64,000 bases of DNA from JAGWBJ01 sp034423015. GTDB lineage: Bacteria > Chloroflexota > Dehalococcoidia > Lucifugimonadales > JAGWBF01. The DNA is taken from positions 6,330 through 70,329 of the forward strand of contig DAOUJG010000012.1 of assembly GCA_034423015.1 (NCBI GenBank). The letters are read 5' to 3'. Below the pieces are notes generated by a model. That model worked only from the letters and a program-made list of their open reading frames with translations, made no database searches and had not been told where the DNA came from. The stretch's first letter is position 1. Every line of letters starts with the position of its first letter. Made by a program: the position numbers and the translations under genes. Shown here one piece after another: positions 32,529 to 40,424 of the stretch.

Positions 32529-33359
32529 TCACGGCCTGTCGTCGTCGTCCAGACGCCGTTCCAGGCGCTGTAGGGCGGCCTGGGTAGCCCTGATCTCCCT
32601 CAGGAGCTCGTCCCTGGACACCGGGCCGTCCAGCTCACGCAGGCGCTCGACCTTGGCCTCGTCCAGGTTGTTTATGATGATGGCGATGAAGAGGTTTATG
32701 ACCACGAAGGTCCCGAGGACCACGAAGCTGACGAAGTACATCCAGGCCATGGAGTGCAGCTCCATGGCGGTATACATTATCTCGGTCCAGCCCTCCAGGG
32801 TTATGATGTTGAACAGGGTGAGCACCGATATGCCCAGGTTGCGCCAGTGCTCGGGGTCGTGGTCGTGGAATAGCTGGTAGCCCATGATGGCGTATATGTA
32901 GACCAGAATGCTCATCAGCATCATGACGTGGCCGACGCTGGGGATCGACCGGACCAGCGCGGCGACGATGAGGCGCAGGTCCTTGACCGTCGAGATGAGC
33001 CGAAGCACCCGCAGGAGCCTGGCCAGGCGGGTAATCATGGCAAGCTGGCCGGTGGCCGGCACCAGAGAGAACACTATCACCAGGAAGTCGAATACGTTCC
33101 ACCCGTCCTGGAAATACCGGAGAGGGCGGGGAGACAGGGCCAGCATCTTGAGCAGCGCCTCGACGATGAATACACCCAGCGCCACGTCATATCCCAGCTC
33201 CAGCCAGTCGCCGTAGCGCCCCTCGACCAGGGAGGAGGTGCCCAAGCCCAGCAGCGCGGCGTTGGCCAGAATGACCGCGATGATGAGGTACTCGAAGCTG
33301 CGTGAGTTGACCAGCCGCCCGGTGGCCTGTACCAGTCGTGTCAGGGCCGGTTGTTTCAT
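32529..33359 (-). CDS. NaChBac-type voltage-gated ion channel subunit
   Basis: This 276-residue, single-domain, six-helix channel of the bacterial voltage-gated sodium channel group. S4 carries regularly spaced arginines (TRLARLLRVLRL, about residues 108-119), S5 follows, and the selectivity filter is TLEGWTE (T187-E193). NaChBac and NavAb have TLESW-type filters; Gly instead of Ser after Glu is seen in a minority. The pore helix and S6 (VVLGTFVVINLFIAIIINNL) end in an extended charged helix (about 235-276), consistent with the four-helix coiled-coil C-terminal domain of tetrameric channels. Na+ or Ca2+ selectivity cannot be decided from the filter alone. It converges with the MFS gene, whose stop is only 10 bases away. 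Confidence 0.88.
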   Translation of the reverse strand: MKQPALTRLVQATGRLVNSRSFEYLIIAVILANAALLGLGTSSLVEGRYGDWLELGYDVALGVFIVEALLKMLALSPRPLRYFQDGWNVFDFLVIVFSLVPATGQLAMITRLARLLRVLRLISTVKDLRLIVAALVRSIPSVGHVMMLMSILVYIYAIMGYQLFHDHDPEHWRNLGISVLTLFNIITLEGWTEIMYTAMELHSMAWMYFVSFVVLGTFVVINLFIAIIINNLDEAKVERLRELDGPVSRDELLREIRATQAALQRLERRLDDDDRP

Positions 33360-33560
33360 ACCGCTTTACCGCTGCCTCTAATGCCGTCGGGATAGCTTCC
33401 CGCCCGATTATGCCCGCTATTGCGCCGGGTCGTCAAAGCCCCAGCACGCCGGAGTCCCACCGTCTTGCAACAGAGAGCTTGTTCCGTACCGTCAATCCGG
33501 CCGCGGCCGCCCTTTTCTTGATACGCCGGTTTGTGATAAACACAGTCATCACCTGTCGCC

Positions 33561-34346
33561 TTGGGAGCGGACACAGTGAATGTCATCTGGATTGTCGCGG
33601 ACACCTTTCGCCGGGACCACATCGGCGCCTACGGAAATCCCGGCATCAAGACGCCTTCGTTGGATGCACTGGCCGCCAAGGCGGTCCGCTTCGACGCGCA
33701 CTACTCCGCCGCTTTCCCAACCATGCCAACCCGGGCGGACCATCAGACGGGACGGTAAACAATGTCCTTCATGGGATGGGAGCCGCTTCCATCGGGAGTC
33801 AGCACGCTGGCGGAGATCCTGGCGAGGCACGGCTTTCACACGGCGGCATCCGTCGACACGCCGTACTACCTCAGAGATGGGATGAACTACGACCGGGGCT
33901 TTCAATCTTTCTTCATGAACGCGGGACAGGATACCCTTTGGTCGCTGATTCCCGAACCCGGCTATCACCATGAGTCCCTGGACGTGAGGGCCGCGTGGCG
34001 CAACGAGGCGGACAGGAACGCACCCAAGACATTCATGGCCGCTATGCGGTGGCTGGAAAGGCACTACAAGGAGGACTTCTTCCTATACGTCGACACCTGG
34101 GACCCGCACGAGCCGTGGGACGCCCCACCTTACTATACCGAGCTGTATTTGTGGAGCCTACTCTACAGCCCCGTGCCGGGAGTGTCGCAGCTGTACAACC
34201 TGCATGACGACCCGAACCAGCTTGACAACGTCATAGAGACGCGGACGGAGGTGGCGTTGGAGCTTCACCGGACGCTGGTCCGGTTCATGCGTGAGACCGG
34301 AGTCCCGGAGCGGCTGCTCCGGCCTCGGCTGGAGCTCAGGATGTAG
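33561..34346 (+). pseudogene. Alkaline-phosphatase-superfamily hydrolase (sulfatase-like), broken
   Basis: One frame spans this locus but is interrupted by a TAA at 33756-33758. The part before it has the N-terminal sulfatase/phosphodiesterase motif VIWIVADTFRRDHIG (metal Asp) and PTMPTRADHQTG at the nucleophile site, where Thr replaces the Cys/Ser of FGly sulfatases. The part after the stop continues exactly where the family continues (FMGWEPLP, ILARHGFHTA, DPHEPWDAPP), then jumps from PPYYTELYL to QLYNLHDDPNQLDN, so roughly 200-250 residues containing the second metal site (DHG) are missing. With a nonsense codon and a large deletion the gene cannot make an active enzyme. It would have been a phosphonate-monoester-hydrolase-like enzyme. 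Confidence 0.82.
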
Positions 34347-34378
34347 GGCCATTGGTGTCTCTGGGTGGTGACGTTATG

Positions 34379-34834
34379 TCAAAACCCGTCCCAGCCGGGC
34401 ATTTCGGACGCCTGCCGGACCCACTCGGCCATCTGCTCCTCGTCGAGCTTGCCCTCGTAGACGTCGACCCAACGCGAGTCCTTGTCCTTGCCCGAGCCGG
34501 GCGGGAGGGGCCGCAGCGACGCCCCGTTGAGGAAGGTCACCTTCACGTAGCGGGTGAAGACGTGGCAACTGACGAACCAACCCCGGCCCTCGACGCCGTA
34601 CCAGGGCGAGTTCCACCTGACGGCCTTGCGCACATTGGGCACGGTGCGCACGATGAGGTCGTCCAGCCGGCGCCCGACGTCACTCTTCCAGCCGGGCATG
34701 GCCGCGATGTAGGCCTGCACGGGGGCGTCGCCGTCCCCCTTGGCAATCTGGGGGTTGCCGCCCGAGAGGAGCACCGGCTTCGACCCGGCCTCCTCGGCGC
34801 CCTTCGTCGACTTCCTGGGCGTGTTGCCAGCCAT
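34379..34834 (-). CDS. DUF1801 domain protein (YdhG-like)
   Basis: This 151-residue protein has a lysine/serine-rich leader of about 35 residues and a DUF1801 domain: QAYIAAMPGWKSDVGRRLDDLI, then VRKAVRWNSPWYGVEG, GWFVSCHVFTRYVKVTFL and a C-terminal helix. Small DUF1801 proteins include the Bacillus YdhG/Fra-like iron chaperone group, but most have no known function. ATG at 34834 follows GGATGGAG; the frame is open upstream but has no domain there. It is convergent with the pseudogene and has no operon partners. Confidence 0.85.
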   Translation of the reverse strand: MAGNTPRKSTKGAEEAGSKPVLLSGGNPQIAKGDGDAPVQAYIAAMPGWKSDVGRRLDDLIVRTVPNVRKAVRWNSPWYGVEGRGWFVSCHVFTRYVKVTFLNGASLRPLPPGSGKDKDSRWVDVYEGKLDEEQMAEWVRQASEMPGWDGF

Positions 34835-35200
34835 GGGTTCACTCCATCCGCGCTTCCTGCGCCTGAATGGTGATCGCACCAACCGGGCTCTCCCGACAAC
34901 ACCGCGGCTTTGTCTCTCCGCTTGAGGCTCCTGCCCTTGCGGCCCAACGAGAGTATGGACCTGCTGGCATCTGCCGTCCATCTCCATCGAATCCAAGACG
35001 GGACCAGACTGGTCGTGCCGGCCTATGAGCACGCCGTTGCAGGGAAACGGAGCCACTCCGGCGATGACGGGCGCAGCCACGAGTCGAAGCCGCCTCCCCC
35101 TCCGCCGGCGGCGCTGCGTGGGCTCCGGGGCTGGCGTGTGTCCCGGCTTTGGCATGGACGGCGGCGGGGTGGCCGCCGGCCTTGGCGTCGGCTCCGGCGT
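34835..35200. other. Intergenic region with a proline/threonine-type repeat remnant
   Basis: No intact gene. On the minus strand around 35095-35195 a frame reads as alternating Pro/Thr/Ala similar to the lipoprotein linkers elsewhere in this window, but there is no signal peptide or folded domain attached, so it may be a decayed gene fragment. Confidence 0.4.
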
Positions 35201-35602
35201 CTAGGATCTGGCCGGAGCGATGATTTCGCAGTTGGGGCCGCTGGCGCGGCTGAGTCTTCGGTCGAGCGTAACCAGCGGACAATCCAGCGTCTCTGCTAGA
35301 GCAACGTACCAGGCATCGTAGCTGGTCAGGTTCCCTCGCAAGGCCCACACCCGTTCGGCAAAGGGGGCGAAAGGAAACAACTCCATGTCAAGCTTCAAAA
35401 GGTCGCCATGGGCGGTAGTGGCCTCGATGCGCGATATCTGCTCCGACCGTTCCAACCGGCGTAGTATGTTACTGGCTTCGGCTAGAGCCAGCTCCGGCCC
35501 AGCCAAACCGCCTTCGACAAGTAGCGACTCCGCCCACTTGCCCTCGTGCCCGGAGTCGACCAGCGCCGCTACCAGCACTGATGCGTCGACGACAGACGTC
35601 AC
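35201..35602 (-). CDS. vapC: PIN-domain ribonuclease toxin (VapC)
   Basis: This 133-residue PIN-domain protein has the catalytic acidic residues: Asp in VVDASVLV (residue 6), Glu in LALAEASNIL, Asp in TSYDAWYVALAE and Asp in LVTLDRRLS. These coordinate Mg2+ for RNA cleavage in VapC toxins. Its ATG at 35602 overlaps the stop of the upstream ribbon-helix-helix antitoxin gene (ATGA), the standard antitoxin-first arrangement. The target RNA is unknown; VapC proteins usually cut tRNA or 23S rRNA loops. Confidence 0.9.
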   Translation of the reverse strand: MTSVVDASVLVAALVDSGHEGKWAESLLVEGGLAGPELALAEASNILRRLERSEQISRIEATTAHGDLLKLDMELFPFAPFAERVWALRGNLTSYDAWYVALAETLDCPLVTLDRRLSRASGPNCEIIAPARS

Positions 35603-35835
35603 GTCCGGTCGGCGTCACGGGCGCGAAGGATACTAGATGGCCGGACGCGGGTTTCCGCCACTGCCTTGCGGTCCCGGACTCCTCGCAGCCATGCGGCCAT
35701 GGAGGGTCGAGACGCGATGCGCTCCAACTCTCCACGTAAGAACTCCTGCATGGACTGGCGTTGAAGCGCTGCACGCGCGGCCAGCTCGTCGCGGACTGCC
35801 TCGGGGACACCTCTTATCGTAATCTGTACCGGCAT
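35599..35835 (-). CDS. vapB: FitA/VapB-like antitoxin, ribbon-helix-helix
   Basis: This 78-residue antitoxin begins with VQITIRGVPEAVRDELAARA, an N-terminal RHH DNA-binding fold with the strand first and two helices (FitA type, QSMQEFLRGELERIA). Its C-terminal tail (about residues 45-78) is basic and should wrap the PIN toxin encoded next. Such complexes normally repress their own promoter; a GC-poorer stretch upstream near 35836-35880 is the likely operator but no clean palindrome was identified. Confidence 0.85.
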   Translation of the reverse strand: MPVQITIRGVPEAVRDELAARAALQRQSMQEFLRGELERIASRPSMAAWLRGVRDRKAVAETRVRPSSILRARDADRT

Positions 35836-35984
35836 GACCGCATTATGCCATCAGGGCATGCACTTTGCAATAGCTATCAATCTTGGCGAAGCATCTTGGG
35901 CGCTCTCCCAGTGGGGCGGCATAGGGTCTCGCCAGAAGGCCGGGTTAAGCCTGAAGGCAAAGGGTTTCGGTCTTGTGATGCGAG

Positions 35985-36058
35985 TGGGCGATGACGGGCT
36001 CAAACCGCCGACCCTCTAGGCGTGAGACAGACCGCCTGACCAACTGAGCCGATAGCCC
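35985..36058 (-). tRNA. tRNA-Val(CAC)-like, degenerate
   Basis: This 74-base sequence aligns position by position with the intact tRNA-Val at 36849-36922. The anticodon loop reads CTCACGC, giving CAC. The T-stem/loop and 3' GCCCA are fine. However, the D-stem is GCTC against GGCG (mispaired), the anticodon stem has one mismatch and a G-T, and the acceptor has one mismatch. An intact tRNA-Val(CAC) exists at 46549-46621, so this may be a decayed copy. Asp or Glu identity was considered but needs insertions in the loop. Confidence 0.5.
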
Positions 36059-36066
36059 ACTCAGGC

Positions 36067-36783
36067 CTACAGGCCCCTGGCGAACTGCTCCCGTTGCCAG
36101 TTGTAGTCAACGTCGCCTTCATAAAAGCGCTCCGGGTTTTCCACTGCCCAGATCTGCTTGCGGACCAGGTAGTTGTCCGGGTCCAGTTCCAGCCCCCGGC
36201 GCCAGTTGGCGAGCGCCTCCGCTGTCCTGCCTGACTCGTAGAGCTCCAGCCCTTCGCGGAAGAGGGCGTTGGACTCCGAGTGCCTAGCGTCCAGGACGCC
36301 CGCCGGCCCGTCTTCCACCAGCGACTCGCCTTGTCCTGACACCCACCGTTCGAGCATCTCGGCCGTCTCGGGCCTCCGGATGTCGAAGCCGCCAAGCTGC
36401 CTGAAACGCACGGTCCCCTGCTCGTCGATGAGGAATCCGTTCGGGACGGCCTTGAAGCCGTAGAGGTCGCTAAGGATATTCCTCTGGTCGACCAGCGTGG
36501 TGAACGTCGCACCGGCCCTTTCGACGTACCTCCGCGGCCTGTCCTGCCCTTGGGCGTCGATCGCGACCGACACGACCTCGACGCCGCGTCCCCGGTTCTT
36601 ATCGCTGAATCGCTGCCAACCTGGCAACTGCTCCCTGCACCCTCACCAGGACGCCCACATGAACAGGACGACCTTCCTGCCCAGGTAGTTGGAGAGCCTC
36701 GCCGAGCCGCCCGACAGGGAGGGAAGCTCGAAGTCCGGGGCCGTGTCACCCGCCGCGATAGTCCTGATGCGCGATTCGTTCAC
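36067..36783 (-). CDS. TlpA-like thioredoxin-fold protein with in-frame TGA (probable selenoprotein)
   Basis: One continuous frame runs from a GTG at 36783 (preceded by AGGAGAG) through a TGA at 36645-36643 to a stop at 36067. Before the TGA: AGDTAPDFELPSL and VVLFMWASW, the standard TlpA approach to the active site. After it: GCREQLPGWQ, VVSVAIDAQGQ, cis-proline VPNGFLIDEQGTV, then about 80 residues with a TPR-like helix pair. The TGA (residue 47) sits where the first redox cysteine belongs; the remaining cysteine is two residues later (U-G-C), one shorter than CxxC. A hairpin, TTGCC/GGCAG with loop AGGTT (36613-36627), begins 16 bases after the TGA, in the range of bacterial SECIS elements. 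An ATG at 36828 is an alternative start. Confidence 0.75.
36613..36645 (-). promoter_or_regulatory. Candidate SECIS element downstream of TGA
   Basis: TGA at 36645-36643 is followed by 15 bases, a 5-bp stem (36627-36623 with 36617-36613) and the loop AGGTT (36622-36618). E. coli fdhF has a GGTC-type apical loop about 18 bases after UGA, so position and loop sequence are similar. Inferred from sequence alone. Confidence 0.5.
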
Positions 36784-36848
36784 GTTCAACTCTCCTGTCG
36801 AGGCATCTTGGCTGGTGTCACGGGCCATGCCTGGGGGATCGACCTGAG

Positions 36849-36922
36849 TGGGCAGTAGAGGACTCGAACCTCTGACCCCCTGCGTGTAAAGCAGGTGCTC
36901 TAACCGTCTGAGCTAACCGCCC
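36849..36922 (-). tRNA. tRNA-Val(TAC)
   Basis: Seventy-four bases fold into a standard cloverleaf: acceptor GGGCGGT, D-stem GCTC/GAGC, anticodon stem CCTGC/GCAGG with loop TTTACAC, T-arm AGAGG-TTCGAGT-CCTCT and discriminator A. The anticodon TAC reads valine codons. CCA is not encoded. Confidence 0.93.
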
Positions 36923-37461
36923 GAGAACGCCCATTTAGAAGTGAACCCAGCGGATTCCTCCACCTACCCAGTATAGACTTTCCCCGAACCGGGATACAAC
37001 CTTCGGGGCCCTTCTCCCCAACCCCCATCAAGAGGGAAACTTGGACACTTTGTACCTACCTCATACGTAGTGTGTCTGGTGAAATAGCAGGCAGCGCAGA
37101 ATTCTGCGCACAGGGAAGCGGGTTGATGAAGACATCGTTATCGGCCGCCGCCTTTATGAGATCTTGGGGTCAGCTTGGTCAGCACGCCGAGGCCATCCTG
37201 ATACCTACTCCCAAGAGCCTGTTGGAGGTCAGGCGGCTGGATGACGGCGATGGCGGGACGACCACGCCATCGCCCCGGGGCCAGGACCACCAGGCCCGCG
37301 GCCCCCGAAGCCGGACAGTTAGGCGCTACCAGCGCCCAAGGCGCATCACCCGGTACCCCAATGGAGGGGCGGGACGAGAGTTAGAGGCTAAAGGGTCTCG
37401 AGACATGAAGACGCGGACGATTCCGACACCTCTCACGGTGACGTCCGACCCGCCAGCAGGA
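36923..37461. other. Intergenic region, nothing convincing
   Basis: A plus-strand frame from 37072 extends through here but its product is low-complexity and overlaps the WD40 gene on the other strand, so it is not called. No repeats or RNA genes recognised. Confidence 0.5.
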
Positions 37462-38562
37462 TCAGCCGCTGCCCGAACTGTGGCGCTGCCCTGCACGGGC
37501 GCGGCTAATTCGACCCTTTGTTCGCTCTATCCCCCAAACGGTCACGCCGCCCTGCGCGTCCAGGGCGGCAAGCCCACCCCCGTCAGGCCGCCAATATAGT
37601 TCGGCTACTGGGTCCTCAACATCCTGAGCCCCTACTGCGCGGCCTTTTCCATTTCTCTGCAGAGACCACACAACCACTGCGCCATCACGCCCCCCCGATG
37701 CCATGAGCATCGAGCCAGGCGCAAAGGCAAGCGTCGTGACGGGTTGAACATGAAACTCCAGGACGCCGGGACGCGTACCTTCTGGACCCTTTTTCCGGAA
37801 GCTCCAGACCGTCACCGCATCACCGCCGCCGGTGGCCAGAAGGGTGCCAGTATCATCAAAAGCCAGGGCCGAGGGCTTGCCAGGATATCCGAACATCTCG
37901 GAGTCCTGCCCCGTGGAGCGGCGCCAGAAATGCACCGAGTTGTCCTGGCTGCCGCAGGCTACGATACCCCCGTCCGAGCTCAGGACCATCGACACCAAAG
38001 ATCCCTGCCATTCCAGCTTCTGGCGAACCTGGCCGGTGGCTGCGTCCAAGAACGTCACCCGACCATAACAGGCCGTTGCCAGCTCCCCTACGCCTGACCA
38101 TGCGACCGCGCTGACGGTGCTGGGATGACCATCAGACCGCCAGAGCTCCGCGCCATCCGCGTCATACACGTAAACCTGCCGGGAGCAGGAGACCGCCAAT
38201 CGTTGGCCGTCCGGCGACCACGCCGCGTTTTCCACCCAATCGCTACCTATGTCGATAGCCCGGCTTACCTGACCTTCGGCGGCGTTCCAGATTAGGACCC
38301 GTCCGTCCTGGCCGGCCGTAGCGAAGGCGCTTCCGCTTGGGTTGATTGCCATCGAGAGCACACCACCGTCATGAACCCCGCGCCGCTTCCACGCGGTCGC
38401 GCCAGAGTTGCCATCGAATGCGTACACGCCACCTTCGGTATCGCCGGCCACCAGCGCCTCGCCGCGCAGGATCCAACCCCCGGCGATAGCGTAGTCGCCG
38501 ACCACCGCAGACCAGCCCCGGCTGAAAACGCCCGCCGGGCTGCCGGCATCTAGATCAGACAT
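37462..38562 (-). CDS. WD40-repeat beta-propeller protein
   Basis: This 366-residue protein contains about seven WD40-like repeats with characteristic ends such as GRVLIWNA, NSVHFWRR, DAVTVWSF and GAVVVWSL and GVTVWGI, each preceded by a GH/SPDG-type turn. There is no signal peptide, so it is probably a cytosolic propeller acting as a scaffold. Its ATG at 38562 lies inside the last codons of the CobW gene (13-base overlap), so the two are translated from one mRNA; this tight link suggests the propeller works with the metallochaperone. The frame is open 28 codons further upstream inside CobW, but the ATG is preferred. The extreme C-terminus is basic. Confidence 0.86.
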   Translation of the reverse strand: MSDLDAGSPAGVFSRGWSAVVGDYAIAGGWILRGEALVAGDTEGGVYAFDGNSGATAWKRRGVHDGGVLSMAINPSGSAFATAGQDGRVLIWNAAEGQVSRAIDIGSDWVENAAWSPDGQRLAVSCSRQVYVYDADGAELWRSDGHPSTVSAVAWSGVGELATACYGRVTFLDAATGQVRQKLEWQGSLVSMVLSSDGGIVACGSQDNSVHFWRRSTGQDSEMFGYPGKPSALAFDDTGTLLATGGGDAVTVWSFRKKGPEGTRPGVLEFHVQPVTTLAFAPGSMLMASGGRDGAVVVWSLQRNGKGRAVGAQDVEDPVAELYWRPDGGGLAALDAQGGVTVWGIERTKGRISRARAGQRHSSGSG

Positions 38563-39977
38563 GCTTCGAACCCCTCCCTCATACTCTGTCCATCGAGGTT
38601 GCGGCCGATGAAAACGAGTTGATTGCGGCGGGGCGCGTCCCCCCATTCGCGGTCCGGCTGGCCGTCAAAGAGCATGTGGACTCCCTGGAAGACGAAGCGA
38701 CGCGACTCCCCCGCCACGCTGATGAAGCCCTTCATTCGGAAGATGTCCACTCCCCGCTCCCGGAGCAGTTGACCAAGCCAGGCGTTGAGCTTTTCGGGAT
38801 CGGCGTCGCCGTCTATCTCGATAGAGATCGATCCCACCTCGCCGTCATGCTCGTGCTGGGCGACCCAGGTTCGCTCGGCTTCGGTGGGAACCGTCGCTCC
38901 CTTGATGCGGTGTGTATCTGTCTCTGTATCTGTGCAGGCAGGCTCGGAGCAAAAGTTGCCCGCCAGTTTGAAAGCCTCTCCATCCGCGTTCCTCAGTTGG
39001 AGATCGAACTCCTCCGGGAGGTGCTGGGTGAAGAGGCCAACCCGATCCGGCGCAGCGACATCAAAGAAGAACGACTTGCGCCCTGGGGAATCGAGCCGGA
39101 GGTTCACGTGCTTTCCGACACGAATCTCTTCTCCTGGATGAATGGTCTCCGCAGGTTCGGCGTACTGCCGTACACACCACTCCGCGCTCTCCCGGAGGGC
39201 AACGTCGCCCGTGCCCTGGTCCGACACGACGACGAGGGACATCGCCGGATCAGGTCCATCGGCGAGGCTGAGTTCGTAGCGGCCAATATCGAGCGAATAG
39301 ACTCCGGTCCATTCGAAGGGATACTCCGGCTCGAGGAAGGTGGGGCGGCGCTCGAGCACCTGGTCCAGGTCGAAGGCGCCGAGGTCGAGCACCGTGTCGA
39401 CGGGTACGTTCGCTCGCTCGCTGCGCACGACTCGCGCCATTCGGTTCATGCCTCGGAGCCGAGATTCCAGGCTGTCGAGGGCCTCGCCGTTGACGAGGTC
39501 CGTCTTGTTGAGGACGAGAACGTCTGCGAACGCGATTTGCTCCGTGCTTTCGTCACTTCGGCCGAGCTGCTGGTCGATGTGGGCTGCATCTACGAGCGTG
39601 ACGATCCCGTCAAGGGCATATTCCGCACGAAGCTCGTCGTCCATGAAGAACGTCTGAGCGACCGGACCGGGGTCGGCGAGCCCCGTGGTTTCCACCAGCA
39701 CGTAGTCGAACTTGTCACGGCGCTTGTTGAGATTGTTCAGCACTCGAATCAGGTCTCCGCGCACCGTGCAGCAGATGCAACCGTTCGACATCTCGAAGAC
39801 CTCCTCGTCAGCGTTGATGACGAGCGCCTGATCGATGCCGACCTCCCCGTACTCGTTCTCGATCACGGCAATGCGCTTGCCGTGCTCCTCAGTCAAGATC
39901 CGGTTGAGCAGTGTCGTCTTGCCGGAGCCGAGAAAGCCGGTGAGGATGGTAACTGGTACTCTGCGCTGGGTGTTCAT
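38550..39977 (-). CDS. CobW/COG0523 GTP-dependent metal chaperone
   Basis: This 475-residue G3E-family GTPase has Walker A GFLGSGKTT (residues 14-22), the metal-binding GCICC motif (about 66-70), the ETTG switch segment, NKTD for guanine specificity and the C-terminal CobW_C domain (SISIEIDGDAD ... GFISVAG ... GVHMLFDG). It is longer than typical members by about 120 residues, with an inserted beta-rich block (about 225-370) ending in a Cys-containing segment (FCSEPACTDTETDTH). COG0523 proteins deliver Zn, Co or Fe-type metals and are often induced by zinc starvation. ATG at 39977 follows AAGGAGGATTCC. It overlaps the WD40 gene. Which metal cannot be read. Confidence 0.9.
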   Translation of the reverse strand: MNTQRRVPVTILTGFLGSGKTTLLNRILTEEHGKRIAVIENEYGEVGIDQALVINADEEVFEMSNGCICCTVRGDLIRVLNNLNKRRDKFDYVLVETTGLADPGPVAQTFFMDDELRAEYALDGIVTLVDAAHIDQQLGRSDESTEQIAFADVLVLNKTDLVNGEALDSLESRLRGMNRMARVVRSERANVPVDTVLDLGAFDLDQVLERRPTFLEPEYPFEWTGVYSLDIGRYELSLADGPDPAMSLVVVSDQGTGDVALRESAEWCVRQYAEPAETIHPGEEIRVGKHVNLRLDSPGRKSFFFDVAAPDRVGLFTQHLPEEFDLQLRNADGEAFKLAGNFCSEPACTDTETDTHRIKGATVPTEAERTWVAQHEHDGEVGSISIEIDGDADPEKLNAWLGQLLRERGVDIFRMKGFISVAGESRRFVFQGVHMLFDGQPDREWGDAPRRNQLVFIGRNLDGQSMREGFEACLI

Positions 39978-40424
39978 AATGGAATCCTCCTTGAACCTTT
40001 ATTGATATGAAGTATCGCTTCGAAGACTGGCTATTGTAAACTGCCGGGGCCGTAGTCGTCAACCAAGCGAGTTGACGTAGCGAGTGAGAACCTGGCGTGC
40101 GGCCGCAGTTGGGCGCCTCTGCTTCGCCCGGAAGCCAGGCCGCCCTGGACCATCCGCCGGCTATCTATCTGATACATCCTCTCGTTTAGGGCTCAGGCGG
40201 GGATGGCAGGGGCGGGGGGCCCGCTGCCTCTCCGTCAATGCACCCATGGCTCCAAGGCGGCCATCGCACTTGCCAGACCAACGTGTGGATGGCAGAATGG
40301 CCTGTCCAATCTGCACAGCAGAGGCATGGACAGGCAATATTTATGCTGGCCACAAGGAGAAACAACTCCCCAAGATCCACGGGGTCGGAAGCGCCAGAAC
40401 GGCAACCGGAAGGCGAGGAGATAG
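39978..40424. other. Divergent intergenic region between CobW and M16 genes
   Basis: No gene. The CobW side holds a promoter candidate (listed separately). The M16 side ends in GAGGAGATAG before the ATG at 40425. The middle is GC-rich without repeats. Confidence 0.55.
40011..40040 (-). promoter_or_regulatory. Candidate promoter of the CobW-WD40 pair
   Basis: On the minus strand TTTACA (40040-40035) and GATACT (40016-40011) are separated by 18 bases. A short inverted repeat GATA-N5-TATC overlaps the second box and could be an operator, but it does not match a Zur consensus well. Confidence 0.45.

Noticed and set aside
33756..33758. Recoding of the TAA in the hydrolase gene
   Set aside because: TAA is not a Sec codon, and the downstream part also lacks a large conserved block.
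34910..35299. Plus-strand open frame of 129 codons
   Set aside because: Arg/Trp-rich, overlaps the VapC gene and has no family features.
37072..37599. Plus-strand open frame of 175 codons
   Set aside because: Low-complexity product, overlaps the end of the WD40 gene, no ribosome binding site and no recognisable motif.
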